Source: Platycnemis pennipes
Lineage: Eukaryota > Arthropoda > Insecta > Odonata > Platycnemididae
DNA length: 64,000 nucleotides
Assembly (NCBI GenBank): GCA_933228895.1
Contig: OW121846.1
Coordinates: 46,084,107 to 46,148,106, forward strand
Direction: 5' to 3'
Position numbers and translations under genes: made by a program. Below the pieces are notes generated by a model that saw only the letters and a program-made list of their open reading frames with translations, searched no databases and was not told the DNA's origin. Below, in pieces: positions 34,810-48,309 of this stretch. Positions within the stretch are counted from its first letter, which is position 1. Every line of letters begins with the position of its first letter.

Positions 34810-37800
34810 CGTATCGCTCAGGTAGAATTAAAAACTAAATTAAACTGTGGAATTGTCATTTCATTAAACATGCATTGCCATTGATAAGTTAAACTAAAAT
34901 AATGTCATGCGCTTATGCCAACTTGGTATGGTATTTTAAATGAAAAGCACTAGTTAAGAATGAAATTATAATATATTTTTAAATTATACTAATTAAAAAT
35001 ATAATTATGGATCTTGAATAATTATTTAACGCTTGTGAGGAGCCGAAAAAAAGCTCTTCTGTGCCAAAGAATTGCCGACCTATTTCCCTACCAGTGACAA
35101 ATATTTTTTTTTCACTGTAAGGAATTGCTGGACAATTAATTTTAATACAAATTTTTTTTTCTCTACTTGTATGAAGCATATGTTTCATGATTGAACGCAG
35201 TTTCAAGTTTTGCAATATTCATTCATGTTGAACGGATTTAGGAATTTGGCTCATTATTTCGTGGGCAATATAGTGCATGTTAGCTTGAGCAATCTTATTA
35301 ATACCTATTATAACGTCACCACATGTTATTGATATAGAAGGTACAGTGCGTGTTGTAACAATGGAAAGGAGCATGTAATTAGAGTTAATACCTTAACGAA
35401 GTATCTTAAGTATTTAAGTCAAGACAAATGAGAAATTATGACATTTCACCTATTGCAATTTAAAGATATACACAGAGAATTGCATTACTTATCATCTGGT
35501 AAGTAAAAAAATAAGCATAAATATATTAGTTGACGAGCAGGCAAGTAAACTTCTTTTTGAGTAATAATGTTTCCCAACCGGAAAAGTCGAATGCAGATGA
35601 TGGCAGCTGGTGTGGAATCACGGATCTATTTTTCGCGTTATCGCAATCTTTATCGTTAACGCTTACCCCTAGAGAAGCGCAGGGTTAACAATAGCCGTCT
35701 ATAAAATTCGCTCCACTGATTGCAAAAAGCGATTTGAAGTGCTGTGCGAAAAATGAAGAATGGAGATCACGCTCTCTCTGATATAAGTTAAATCAAAAAA
35801 TAACGATAACGCTAGCGCATGCGTTATGAAGATCCATGATCGAGGCCCTGATTCAGGCACTCCGCAGTGGAATTGATGCATATTATCTTGAGACCGTTTT
35901 AACTATCTATGGGCTAAAAATTGACCTGGAATTGAATTTTTTAAGTGGAATAGTACAACAAGCAATGCATTATTCGAATGCAGAACCATTTCTATCGGAA
36001 GAACTCGTCATATCCAATATTAGTTTTTTGTTGATAACTCAAAAACAATAATAGACTATTGAATGGAAATAAGTAAGTATTATCATAAGTAAGTATCATG
36101 TGCTATTTAAAAAAAACTGTAAATATCTGTAGATTTTTTTTCTGCAAGTACCATGAGGCTGAAAATAGTAATGACTTATATTAAAAAATAACAAAGGATC
36201 CTTTGTCAGTATGCAAATAATCCGTGTTAGTTGTTGGAAGTGATGGTGGAACTGACGAGGGAAACAATTACAGATAAAAACCTTGCAAGTCCATTCAAGG
36301 GTTTTTCCTCTCATTACATTAGCCCTGAAATAAATAGTTGCATATTTTGATATTTTTTTCGAACAAAATATTTTATTAAAAAAGAACTCCATCATGTCTA
36401 CTACTAATTATGAACAACTAGGACTATTATCAGATTTCAGGTAATTCGAATTATAAGTGAAAAGTGTAATGAATATACGTAATTCTTAGCGAATAGTCGA
36501 CAATTTGCGTCATTTACCCTGAACAAATGATCCCTTAATTATATTTTAAACTCGCTTTAACGCAAAAATAGGTGTTAAGCGCATTAAGAATAACTTGAAA
36601 AGAATATTAGAGACTAAGTTAGAATATCTGCATCTACATTTTACCCTACCAGCCACCACTGGAGCGTGTAAGTTACCAGCCAGGATGATGACAATGGGCA
36701 TATAAGCAATTGTTAGGTAATATAGACCTATTGTAAGTGATGTGTTTGAAATCCACTGTGTTTGCGTTTAAATACTATAATGTGCGAGATAAAAACGAGC
36801 ATTTAATTTGTCCCATCTGTCTGTCCTGATATAGTAGTGTGAGGGTCAGCCGGGAATATATGTGACTTAAACTTTCAATGTAACTTTTTATTTGCAAAAG
36901 TGTCCAAGAATTAGCGTAACCCAAACAAACCCTTCAAAAAAATAGACCACTCAGAGCTTAAAAAAAATATTCAAAGAAGAGAAAGGCACCGGTAACAGCT
37001 GAATATTGGTGAACATTTTACTTATTCTCACTTAATATTTCTTCTATAACTCCACTGGGTCGTAGGAATATTCAAAATGTGTAACGGGATTAATGAAAAA
37101 AGTAAAAGTTAGATAGAAAACTGCCAGATATAAAACAGAATTCACGTCATCGATTCCCGCAGGGTTTGGAATCTCACAACGGAGTGTTAATGATTTTAGT
37201 GATTTTCCTTATAGTGTTGGCAGAAATGGAAAGTAGATTTTTTAACTGTAGTGGATGGATAGGAACTCGAGAATAATGCCGGAAAAAATGCTTGAAGAAG
37301 TATAAGAGTGCCAACATTGTGGAAGAATCAATACTCTCGAATAAAAAAATAATTGGGAATATCATAGAAAAAATAAAGGTACTTTAAGGAAGTAGGATAA
37401 GGATGAACTTGGACAATGAGCCAGGAAATCAAAGGTAAAGATAAATTGACAAAGTCAGTCGCAAATCCGGGAAGGACCACAACAAACGGGAGGAATACGC
37501 AGCTTTCAAAGGCGGAGAAGTTTTATCGGAAGGTTCAGAATAGTAGTAGTTGTGAAACATACAATAATGTCCTTAACATTAGGTTATCATATACTCCCTT
37601 TTTCAAGATATGACTTAGAATTGACCATTTACGGTGCTCTACAATAATATTTTAATTCAAATAACCCTTTGCTTTATTGATTTCAATCCCTTTTTTAAGT
37701 AAGTTCCTAAAAATTTCTTTCATCAGAGTGCCTTTCGTGTTTACGTCGTGCCTAGGCTTTCATTTTTATGCAGCTCTCCCCATCCTGCTTAGCATGACTC

Positions 37801-39635
37801 GCGGACGTAAGCTCTAAATACTGCCGTGGAACTTGCCTCCGAAGCACCAAACATCTAGAATTGGAAGGAACTTGAATGGGGCTAAAAGCGAATGGGACTA
37901 AACGAGAAGCCAAGTAAAAACTTTAGCATGGAGGGAGGCGTCATATGGGTCCCAACGCTTGCTCTGCGGAAATGGAAACGGAGTTAGTAGTTTATCCGCT
38001 TTTGAGATTCGGATGTGCTGGGGAATGGAGAAAATAAGCTGAGCAGGGAAGGGAGAACCCAAGGAAGCGTTGGATACGATAAGGGAAGAAAGGGATTCTA
38101 TGGAATGAATCTGAAGGAGAATAGAGGGAAAAATCAATGGAGAACACATTAAAAGATAATGATATATCAAAGGTTGTGGCAGAGAGCGTACTGTTGGATT
38201 AGTGAGGGGATGCGAAGTAAAGAGCAGAGATTTCAGAGTGAGTGATGTGGGATAGAACATTTGAAATTCTGAAAAGAGAATTGTGGGTCAGAGATAGATA
38301 TTTAAAGGAAATGGAGAAGCCTACAAGCTTCAAAGACACCGGCTGAGCCTATAATATTGAGCTATCTCTTGAGCCTATGAAATTCAAATAATGACAGAAA
38401 TTAACAGCTGTCTCTCAGTTTGTCTCCGTCTACGTCAGAATCGGTTAGTCTTTCCGTAAACTACCTTGCGGTTTTAGCAACCTGAAAAGGCCTGAGAAAA
38501 GTCAAGATTTTTATGGCTCAGATTCAAATATGGGCTGCAGTCATGTGATTATATCCATCAAATAAGGCAACACAATTTAGAGTAAGTATATATTTCATCC
38601 CTTTGTTCAGTAAAACAAAATTAATACGCCACTTCTTTTTTTCCTTTCTTAATTCAAGAATCAAAATCCCAGTGACTTTTTTGATGGAAAAATATTCTGC
38701 TTGATCGCCAGTTTCTATGGGAATACGTTTCAAAAAATGACATGTTTTTCATTTTGAGGCCCTTTTTCGAGCGTTTCTGAGGCCACATAAAATGTTGCTT
38801 CCAAATAAATTGCTGTCGATCAAGTTAAAATATGTCAAGTAAAATAAAATTCTAATTTATCTTTCAGTTTATGCTCACTAGGTTACTTTGAATAGAAATG
38901 TAACAAAACTTAGACTGCCATACTTTCAGGAAAATAAAAACAATACTTGTTAACATACACCAAAACCAACATACATCATAATTACAAACACACCTTACTA
39001 GCTAGATTATTTAATTTCAAAGGATATATTTACTCTGCACCTTAAGAGCTTCAATATAGGTTCTAAGCCACAGGCAGTTTAAGAGTTCGAGCTCATACTT
39101 TGCTGTAGTTATGAAATGTGGAAAACTCCTCAATAATTTATAATTAAATATTTTTATTACTTCCATTGCGTCTAATTTCAATTCTTTTTTGCCATCAAAT
39201 GCCATTTTTGCAATCAATAGTCAATTTCTATGTGTTAAGCCAAGACTGGGATTTATGGTGTGAAATATTTTTGAATTTTCACGTAAAAACTTGGCAGCAG
39301 CGTCGTCTTTTAAGCGGCGTTCAATTTTTTTCTGCAAAAAAATCAGCCCTGATTGTCGCGTAATTGTCATGATCGGATTGCAGTCTCGCCATCCATGAGG
39401 ACCATTTTTATCCCGATAGTGAAAAAGCTTCTTTGTTGAAATATCTGCGCTCATATGTGGTTTGGGCATTACGCAATGCTCTTTTATGTTAATAGGAGGA
39501 CGGTCACGGTATTTTACGTTTTTAGACGTTAAGTAATCGATGGCACTGAAAGTTACGAAGCATGATCGTAATATTTTTGGAATTTTCCGAATTTTCGCGT
39601 ACTATTGTGTGAAATACTTTTCTTTCAGTATGGTC
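34810..39635. other. No gene recognised
   Basis: AT-rich DNA. The 120-codon minus frame at 38,260-37,898 lies in a purine-rich stretch and is Ser/Leu/Pro-biased, so it is probably compositional. No repeat or RNA gene was supported. Confidence 0.35.
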
Positions 39636-39639
39636 AAGT

Positions 39640-40245
39640 TCTTGCGGCTAAGCTTAAAGACACCGAGTGCGTCCAGCGTTGCGGATGGTGGGTCGACCTC
39701 TAGACATAGAGGTTAACTGCGAGATAAGTGCTTAGATAAGAGTTTACTCGTCGAATAAGAAGTAGTGGACAAAAATCGACGGCATTCCGAGGGGGTATTG
39801 GTCTATCCCTGGGTAAGGTAAGCCATTAAACAATACAGAACCTGTGAAGATGCCGTGACTTGGCGATTGCAGGCCGCCAACAATTATGCATTCTATCACC
39901 CGGAGGAGAGGAAAGCAGCTCTTCTTCATATGAGTGAAGGTGGAGACCACAGTGGTCGGTACAGCGACACCCATTTATCTGCCGGCGTGGTGACATTTAC
40001 TTTAACGGCTGTAGTAGTACGATGTGGATGGCAAGGGGAAACCACCACATTATTATCCCGAGGAGTTGCAGCTGCTCCACTTTTTCTTTAAATAAAGATG
40101 TGATGGAAACCTCTCGAGTAAAATATTCCGGAGGTAAAATAGTCCCCCATCCGGATCTCCGGGCGGGAAGTACCCGAGAGAGTACATCAGTCAGTGAGAT
40201 AAGCATTTTAGGGTCGGAACATAGAACGTGAGATCGCTCCGTTTG
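39640..40245 (+). mobile_element. LINE (CFDP2/RTE-like) 5' leader and first codons of the endonuclease
   Basis: The stretch reads gtcgacctctagacatagag, then gatggcaaggggaaaccacc, gaggagttgcagctgctcc, ctctcgagtaaaatattccg and gatctccgggcgggaagtac. I associate this leader with CFDP2-like LINEs of arthropods. It ends at 40,216-40,239 with codons for G-T-stop-N-V-R-S-L, the start of the endonuclease (GTWNVRSL in relatives), with Trp changed to TAG. After that the similarity stops. It is a 5' fragment, the counterpart to the 3'-end copies at 18-19.7 and 34.6 kb, though not shown to be the same family. Confidence 0.65.
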
Positions 40246-40249
40246 CGCC

Positions 40250-43200
40250 TGAGAAGAAACTGTGTAAAAGTTTGTTTTCAGGGAGGGAGGGTGAAGAAAA
40301 AACCCGGCGTCAGCATTACCTTGTTCTTTACGACAGTTGCCGAGGAGATCAAAGCTTAACGCCCCATCAGACGAATGGGGTATTGGACTCGAAGGGCTTT
40401 CCACAAGGCATTATTATGGGACCGGTGTACTAAAGAAAAATCCACCATTGCCGATATCTAGCTTGGGCCCTCGGAATGGGACCTGATGCTTCTTTCTATT
40501 ACAATGTTTTCTCTTGATCACAACATGGGCATTCGTTCAAAATTATTATGATGAAATTATCATTATAATTTGAACCAAGAATGAATTATCTTTCTCCGAA
40601 TTTTTATTAGCTACTCATGAATTATAACGTATCTATCTCAGAAATTTAGGGATCTCTCAATAGTGAAACGCAGCAGTTGGACATGACGCTCCTTCCTTCA
40701 GAACCACGTAAATTATTGACGGTAGCTTTGGTCCGTAGCTGACCTATGGTCTAGAACCAACTAAAGAATACAATGAAATAAGAGATCTCAATGGCTTACA
40801 GCAGGGATTGGATACTGCTTCTTTGTCCCCGGGGGCACGTAGCTTTGCAGGACTTAATCCCGCATCTGAAGATTTCTGGTGCTTTCGGCAGGCAGGGAAA
40901 AGTGAAAGAAAACTATGAAAAGCTGCTGCTGATGGCCTAACAGAAGTTAGAAACAAGAGATTGTGGGGTGACGAGAGGCTGTGTGATAGCCGAGAGTTGA
41001 TTACGACGACAGGGAAATAGTTTCTTGCGGAAAGATGGCATGGACGTGAGCTTTGCAAGTTCCTATTCAATTTCTCCTCTCCCTACGAGTCCTTCCTCGT
41101 TTCAGATTTACATTAGAATCCCCATTCTCCCCAACTGGTTAAAGGAGATTTAGGTCGGAGGATACCAAATAATCGATTTTTTCCATTACCGGGGAAGAGT
41201 TTCATTCAAAGGTCACAGAGCTAGGGTAATGATGGAATTTTTTCGCCCGGGATTAGAGGGAGAGGAAGAAAACCAAATTAAATATAAGAATCCCTGAGAT
41301 GGAATCAACGAGACGGCGTGTGCAAGGCGTAGAAATTGTGACCCTATGGTTTAAAACCCACACCCTTGCCTCTTTACGTTGTTGATCAAAGTTCGGCTTA
41401 AAGGCAATTACCGTCCGCTTGCCTAAGAGGTTACTGAGTTACCGATCGAGCTTCTAAAACTAGTTTGGGATCCAGGTGAGCCACTTTGAAAGCAATCAGG
41501 AGGGGAGCAGTTTTAATTCTACAGGTGGGGAGAGGCACAAAAATTTCTTCCCCAAGTGACCTCTGGTAACAAAGTTATGGCGCAGAAGTGATATCCCGCT
41601 CATTGAGATTACAAGACGCAGCATGATTCGCCGAGAGCCGTATTAGTCTTATTTATTTGATAATATTACGGATTCTGTCTCCTCTTGGGAGCAGTCGAAG
41701 GGGTTAGATATCAGACATTCTAGTCATTATAGGAGCAAAATAACATGACGAGTTGGGTCAATAGGGCCAGCACGTGACTTTACCCTGTGTAACGCAAGGT
41801 TCATGCATTACGTGAGCACAAATGAGAGAGGGGATCTTGGCAACTGTTATGATGCACTCTCGGCAGGGAAAGGGGGTAAACCCTTACTTTACTTTAAGAG
41901 CAAGGTACGTTTTCCAAATTCTAAAAGTGGTGATGTTTCACAATATAATAAGTGCACAAAATTGCATTTAAAAATAGTTAACTACTTATAAATAAAGATA
42001 TTTTATCGTTCACATGAAGAAAGGGTTTATTGGTGGTGTAATGTAATTTACAGGGGGTTTTAGAGAATATTACAGATTTAATTAGGCTAACTGAATTTTC
42101 TCAATACGCAAATTATAATGTCGAATTCTATTACTACGTTAGTCGAGTTCTCACCATTTTTAAGTTTTGCAGCAAGGGGATTTATAAGCCTCTGAGTGTA
42201 TTTTGAATTCTTTTCACAAACTACTGATGGCAAGGGGAAAACATAAGATGTGAAATAATGAAAAAATCCCTTTTTTTGCGCTCCTGGCACTTACTTATGC
42301 ATACTCATTCTACGCTTTATTTTAATTAATTAATTTTCTCACAATTAAAGGTATGATGCTCCCTAAGTAAATTCATCCTAATGGGAAAAAGTTGTTACAT
42401 CTTCCACCTTTCATTTTTATCACTATAATTACATACTTGGTCCTCCGTGGTCGCTCATGAGTACAAGCATTTACAAAAACGATGACCGATATAAATTTGG
42501 TTTTTACTCTTGAAATATTTTCCTTAAAAGTAAGTCCAAAAATTGGAAGTGTTACAGGATTAAAAAAAATGCGCGTGGAATCAAGTAATAACTAAGCTCG
42601 AGTTTGGCTGAACAACCTTAAACTGCATTTGCCTCACTGGCAGACAAGATCTAACATTGTGTAATAAGAAATGAGTAATATACCAATAAAATGTTTACAC
42701 GCTACTCTTTTTACGTTTTGCAATATTCTGATTGAAAAATAAGCAGATGTGACACAAATACCAAACGTTGATATTAATTTCTTCTCCTGTTCTCTCGAAA
42801 ACGGCATTAATATTTCTCTGAAGGATTTTCCTGTGATTTTTTTATTTTTTTCGGCTCCCTGCAAACAATCACAATATATGCTAATAACTTCCTTTGTAAA
42901 AATAGCAACTGGGTATACTAGTCAATAATAATTATTTCGAAGAGAATCCAGCAAAAGTAATATAGGAACTTTATAGTCTCTTACTTCACCATTAATTGGT
43001 ATGAGAGAAATGTACCATTTTTTGTCTCAGTTATACGATTTACGGGAGATAAGCGTAAAGAAAAAGGAATATATTTTACTATCATTGAATGTCTCTCGTT
43101 ACCCTCGACGATTTTTCTGCCCAACTAACTTAATTTAAAGCTCGTACCCACTATTTCCAGCGATTATTTTTTTGCGTGCTAAAATTTTTCCTAGTAGAAA

Positions 43201-44700
43201 ATTAAAACTTAAAATTATAAGCATCACAAAAATCAGAATAGTTTGTTTTTCTGTTAAAAGGCATTTAGGTACACACACATTCAGACGGAAAGCGCAAGTA
43301 CGTAATTTGATACCGGTTCTTTGCTTTAATTCAGGACATTTTTAACCATTCCATTTAGATCCTTACCATCTGCACCTTAATTTAAAAGCTGCCTCAAAGA
43401 GAGAATGTGCTCAAGGAAATCATCAGCCCTAAAAATTAGGGTGAAAATGAAAATCATTCGGAGATAACTGGCTAAAAATAAAATATAAACTGAGGTTTAG
43501 TATAAACGCGTGGTTACTAATGAATGGAAAAATTTATTTGTATTAAATACTTTCCCTAATCAATCTATGATTAGTGATATTGAAATATCGAAAGGTAAAA
43601 ATTAAAACTTGCTCTGCTCTTTCCCCTGGTGATGGATTTCGGTTCAGGTTCGGTATCATATCACTTTTCTTTAGAGGTAAAAATGTCATACTTAATTGAG
43701 ATTTTTCAATCAATGGTCATCATTGGTTATCAACTACCAGAAGAACCTCCTCCTTTCTGGAGGATGGAGGAGAACATTTCTCCTCCAAGTAAATGCTGGA
43801 TTGGGAATTCCAAAAAGCATGGCATTAAAATTGACGCTTTCTGTGAATGAATTCCCTAAGTTACTCAGCTGGGGGCTATAGTAACTTGTACATAAGGTAA
43901 CTTATACAAATATTCATATATACATAGCATATACTTCACTTCATCAGAGTACCCTTAGTATTGATAGAGTGTTGAGTGAGAGTGTTGAAATCGGTAGGGT
44001 TGTGCGTTTCAATAAGTTTTCTGAAAATATGCATCGTTTAAGTTTTTATTTCAGCATGTCACCTTTTCAATAAGTATCACCTGACTTATGACATGTCCCG
44101 AGATGGGAAGTAAAATCGTGGACTCTTTGGAATATTTAGCTAAATATACGCCGTTGCCGATATTTCATTTCTCCTCAAACCACTCTGCTGCCAGCAAAAA
44201 TTCATTCTTTTAACAATATACTCACCCAAACTAAATTGCGCAAATGATCTAACGAACTGCTCTCCCACGAATAACCACTGATATCACAACCAGGTTGAGA
44301 GTCAGAAGGAAGGGGAACCCTTTTCCACGGGAAACGAACGTAGATAAAGGATACGAATATCATTTAGAACGTAAGGAAACTGGTGTATGAGTTCAGGGAG
44401 AAGGAAAATGAAAACTTATGGAGGATGACATGGAATATTAGCTAGGACAAGAAGCCTCAAAATTTAAATTTGCTTTTTACCACTCGAGCAAATGATGTAA
44501 AAAACACGACGTTGAGTCTGCTGTGTCAAATTAACGACTCATTTTGAATTAGACCGGCCAGTAAAAAAATAAACTCAAGGGATTACCATTCAGTAGGGTG
44601 CCAGCCCCTACGAAGGATCCCAAATAAAAACTAGGAACAGAAGCAGTCACTCGTTAGCTCAAAAAAAGTAATGTCGCTCTTTCAAAAGCCCTAAAAGCTT
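40250..44700. other. No gene recognised
   Basis: GC-rich patches at about 40,250-40,440 and 40,750-41,100 have no recognisable products. The rest is AT-rich without supported features. Confidence 0.35.
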
Positions 44701-44704
44701 TTTT

Positions 44705-46037
44705 CTTGTAGTTTTTGAGTTCAAATATGCCTGCAATGTCAACGCCGAACACGTGAAATTTATATTTTACAAGTGTTCTGGCGAACGAAATTCGGGTATC
44801 TAGTGTTTCCTCATCTTGCGCTTTCGATAGCTGAGTGACATTTTCTATACGTTTATATGAGTTGCCAAACGCGATGCACTCTCTTTAACTTATGCCACTC
44901 TCATTTCAAACATTCATTTGCTGGATATCAATTATTCATTGTCCTCTCCATATGAGGCCTCACCAGTGCGAAACAAAATTCATATTTTCCTGAATGCAGC
45001 ACCTTAATATTTTCATAATGTATCACGGCCTCGTAAAACACGTTATTGGAAAAAGTTATAATTATGAATGCTTTCTATCTATCAAAAATATTCTTATATT
45101 GAAGCGTAAATTTTACAAACAAATCTCTGAAAACTTCTTTTTCACAATGCAGAATAAAGCACGATGGAAGGAAAAATTAGATTCCCAGGATATTTACAGT
45201 TGTAACTTATGCACAATTGTCCGAGAGCTTCAATTATGGCTCCAGTTTTTAGGCCACCAGCAAACTGTAGCCAGGAAGGATGTGGAAAGAGAAATGGGCG
45301 AAAAAGAGAATATTGAATTCACATATTTTTCTTTGTCCTTTGCCATTGGGGAGTGAATAGATCTAGCAAGTGGTTTTAAAATGCTCAAATAAGACTGATT
45401 TCTATTTATCTAATTATTTCCTTGGTAATATGAAACAGTGAACTCTTACGGCTAAAAGTATCTATTGAAATAAATTATCTCCACAAGTCGTAATAGGTGT
45501 ATTTACCTACATGGCTTGTGGAGACAATTTATTTCAATAGAAATTTCCATCGTATACGATTACTCTCCAACTAGCATCACCAGGACTATTCCACTGACTT
45601 ATTTTTGTCTAGTTCATCAATTTCTGCTCTACGTCTCAAATTGGACATATCGATGAAAATTATTTGATGCAATGAGATAATCAATGCATTGTTTGATAAT
45701 TTTAAGTTTTTCCAATAATGTATTTTACGAGGCCGTGATACATTATGAAAATATTAAGGCGCTGCATTCATGAAAAGTGAATTTTGTTTCATACTGGTGA
45801 GGACATCGATTAATTGGTATACGGCGAATAAATGTTTAAAATGGGAATACGATAATTTAAAGAGAGTGAATCGCGTTTGGCAACTCATATAAACGTATAA
45901 AAAGGGTCACTCAGCTATCAAAAGCGCAAGATTAGGAAACACTAGATACCCTAATTTCGTTCGCCAGAACACTTGTAAAATATAAATTTCACGTGTTCGG
46001 CGTTGACTTTGCAGGCATATTTGAACTCACAAACTTC
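44705..46037. repeat. Inverted repeat with arms about 330 bp carrying LINE-like text
   Basis: The left arm (44,705-45,038) and right arm (45,724-46,037) are reverse complements at roughly 85-90% by eye. Shared blocks include ttttacgaggccgtgataca, tttggcaactcatataaacg and ttcgttcgccagaacacttg. Each arm, read outward to the tip, encodes FALVRPHME-like text followed by LKRVHRVWQLI, which resembles the LVRPxLEY...VQRR thumb region of Jockey/CR1-type reverse transcriptases. They may be two oppositely oriented fragments of one LINE, or one inverted duplication. The 120-codon plus frame at 44,994 is an accident of the arm and spacer. Confidence 0.75.
45462..45540. repeat. Hairpin: 28-bp arms, 23-base loop
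   Basis: Left arm 45,462-45,489 (ctattgaaataaatt...) pairs with right arm 45,513-45,540, with two mismatches. The loop also contains a small inverted pair (aggt/acct). It lies in the spacer of the larger inverted repeat and looks like a tiny MITE or an RNA hairpin. Confidence 0.75.
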
Positions 46038-46504
46038 AAAGGTAATACTGTAATGACTAAGTAAGGCAGACCTCTGTCCAACCGAGAGAAGTAATAACTC
46101 GCTTTTTCCTACGCAAAATACGTGACTACAGCGCAATTGATTCGTCGTTCAAAGCTGATTTGTCGACACTATTTTCAATTCAAATCAAAGCTGATTTCTA
46201 ACACTATGAGGTCGGTCACCCGTTCTTTGACGGTTTTAGATTCTCAGTGATCGATAGCAATAAAACTTTCTTGGTTACAAATGTGACTTTTTTTTACTTA
46301 TTTGTAATTCCGCTCAATATTGTATGAAATATTTTTATTTATTTCTTTGTCAAGTTCTTATCCTCCTATCTCCTGTCTTCTTCCACGATGGTGACCCTTC
46401 AATGGACGAGTGTTTCCTCCAAGTACTTTATCTTAAAATGGAGTATATTATTATAGACAAAAACTCAAATTAGGTAAATCCACAGGCAGGCCACCTGCTG
46501 CATT

Positions 46505-46625
46505 GATTTTACAAGGCCGTAATGCATTATGAAAATAAGTAAGGTTGCTGCACGGTGAAAAGTGAAGTTTGTTTCGCACTTGTGAGGCCTCTCCTGGAGA
46601 GATCTAATGGATACATTTTGCCTTG
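46505..46625 (+). mobile_element. Third fragment of the LINE-like arm sequence
   Basis: Begins ttacaaggccgtaatgcatt and runs through gtttcgcacttgtgaggcc, same orientation as the right arm of the 44.7-46.0 kb inverted repeat. It translates as CFALVRPLLERSN, again the LVRPxLE motif. The similarity ends near 46,625. Confidence 0.5.
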
Positions 46626-46639
46626 TTTCTTTTCATGGA

Positions 46640-47590
46640 ATTTTAACTTCAAAAATTGTATTTCATGTTAAACATGAGACCTTGAGACACCACAGAATGT
46701 CAAAATCCTACAAAATGGAGATGTCCAAATGCTCCATTTAGGGGTATTATCGCGATTATAATGTTGCTCAAGCATTGAAAAAGTTTTAATTGGGTTAAAG
46801 AATGAAAAATATGTACAAATATGGGCTCAATGACAGCTGTTAAGAAATAAAAAATACAAGCAATCAATTGATGGTTGGCCACTTTTGGTGATGGGCACTC
46901 TTCCTCAGTTTCTCTAGTGTTAAAAATGTGAATAATATTACCTATATAACGATGAAAAATATTTTTCTTCATAACTCTTTCTGTAGCAATATATAATCTT
47001 TGCGACTGGTGACCTGCTACGCCCAGTTACATCGCATGGCCACGGATCGGAGGGTGGCATTTAGTTATATGGATCACAGCCTAGTTTTCCACTCAGCCAA
47101 TTGGCGTGAAAATAATCCAAATCCATCGAAATAGGAGGAGAAAAGGTGCGAGATGATAGTCGATTGTAAGGCGAAACGATCGAAAATTTCTTAATCCTCA
47201 AGTTTAACAAATTAAATATTAAAGTAAAAGGACAGACGCAATGCAATTTTAACATCTGAAAAAATTATTTACAAATAGTTTTATCGAGTATTACATACAC
47301 AGCTACATAGCGAATCAATAATAAGGAAAAAAAGGATTTGAGTGTTTTAATGGACAGGGTGAAGGGGCAATCGTAAAAGAGATTGAGGATGAAAAGGCAG
47401 TTTGGAATAAATGATGAGATTTTAAAGGAATACGAAGCTAAAAATGAATATCCCTTCAAATATCCAGCTGTAAGAGAACATTTATAAGACTTATTTGTCC
47501 ATCTTTAGAGGTAGAAAACCACCATTAATGCATCCATGTAATGCCATGCACACCCCTGCAAGGGTGTGTGGCACGGGAAGAACTATCACT
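46640..47590. other. No gene recognised
   Basis: Short frames only, without family features. Confidence 0.4.
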
Positions 47591-47597
47591 TAGCATG

Positions 47598-47669
47598 TGA
47601 ATGTAATTATATTTTGATTTAGAGTACATCACCAAGCATGTATTCTAAATCAAAATAGAATTACATTTA
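47598..47669. repeat. Hairpin: 30-bp arms, 12-base loop
   Basis: Left arm 47,598-47,627 (tgaatgtaattatattttga...) pairs with right arm 47,640-47,669, with about three mismatches. No coding content. A MITE relic or small foldback is likely. Confidence 0.75.
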
Positions 47670-48184
47670 AACGTACTATCATACAAAAATACTGGTCAAA
47701 ATCAATTTAAATATTTTTATTTCCCTTAGAATCTTCATGGTATCATATCAATGTTCATATCTATGCACGAAAAAAATGAATTGTCTTGAAGAAACCCTTC
47801 ACCCTGATTTTACGGTTGCTAATCATTTTCAAAATATTTGAATCATCTTCAGAGAAACGGCTGACGAAATTTTTTACTTTACCCTACTATCAGATAATGA
47901 TTTTTAACCTAAATCGAAGTCTATTTTCAATAAAGATAATAATATTCAATCAATAAATAGCCTGTGATGAAAAGAGAAAAACAATTATAATGTGCATTAT
48001 ACATGTGCAAAAACTGATAAGTATGTATACATTAACGTCACGCTCCACCATCACGTAAATACCTTCTTTTATTTTTTAAGCCATTTCTCTCTTTTTAATT
48101 TACGCACATTTAACGAATAATAATATTTTCAGGCCGGTAACTTCTGTTTCTATGAAGTCACATTGATATGAATAAGATTAAATG

Positions 48185-48305
48185 TAAATCAGATTGATTT
48201 TAACGATGATATCAATCAAAATGATTTGAACAAAACTGATTTATATCAAATTGATTTTAGTAACTCTGATTTTAATCACGTTTCACCAAAGTGATTTCAA
48301 TAAAT
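48185..48305. repeat. Degenerate TGATTT/AAATCA short repeats
   Basis: At least eight copies of (a)ttgattt or its complement, in both orientations, occur within about 110 bp (attgattttaa, atcaatcaaaatgattt, aaattgattttag, ctgattttaatc). Such arrays are common in subterminal regions of DNA transposons, but no terminus was identified. Confidence 0.45.
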
Positions 48306-48309
48306 ATAT

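Noticed and set aside
37898..38260. 120-codon minus-strand frame
   Set aside because: Purine-rich strand gives a Ser/Leu/Pro-biased translation with no motif.
44994..45356. 120-codon plus-strand frame
   Set aside because: Starts in the left arm of the inverted repeat and ends in the spacer. The arm's LINE-like text is on the other strand.
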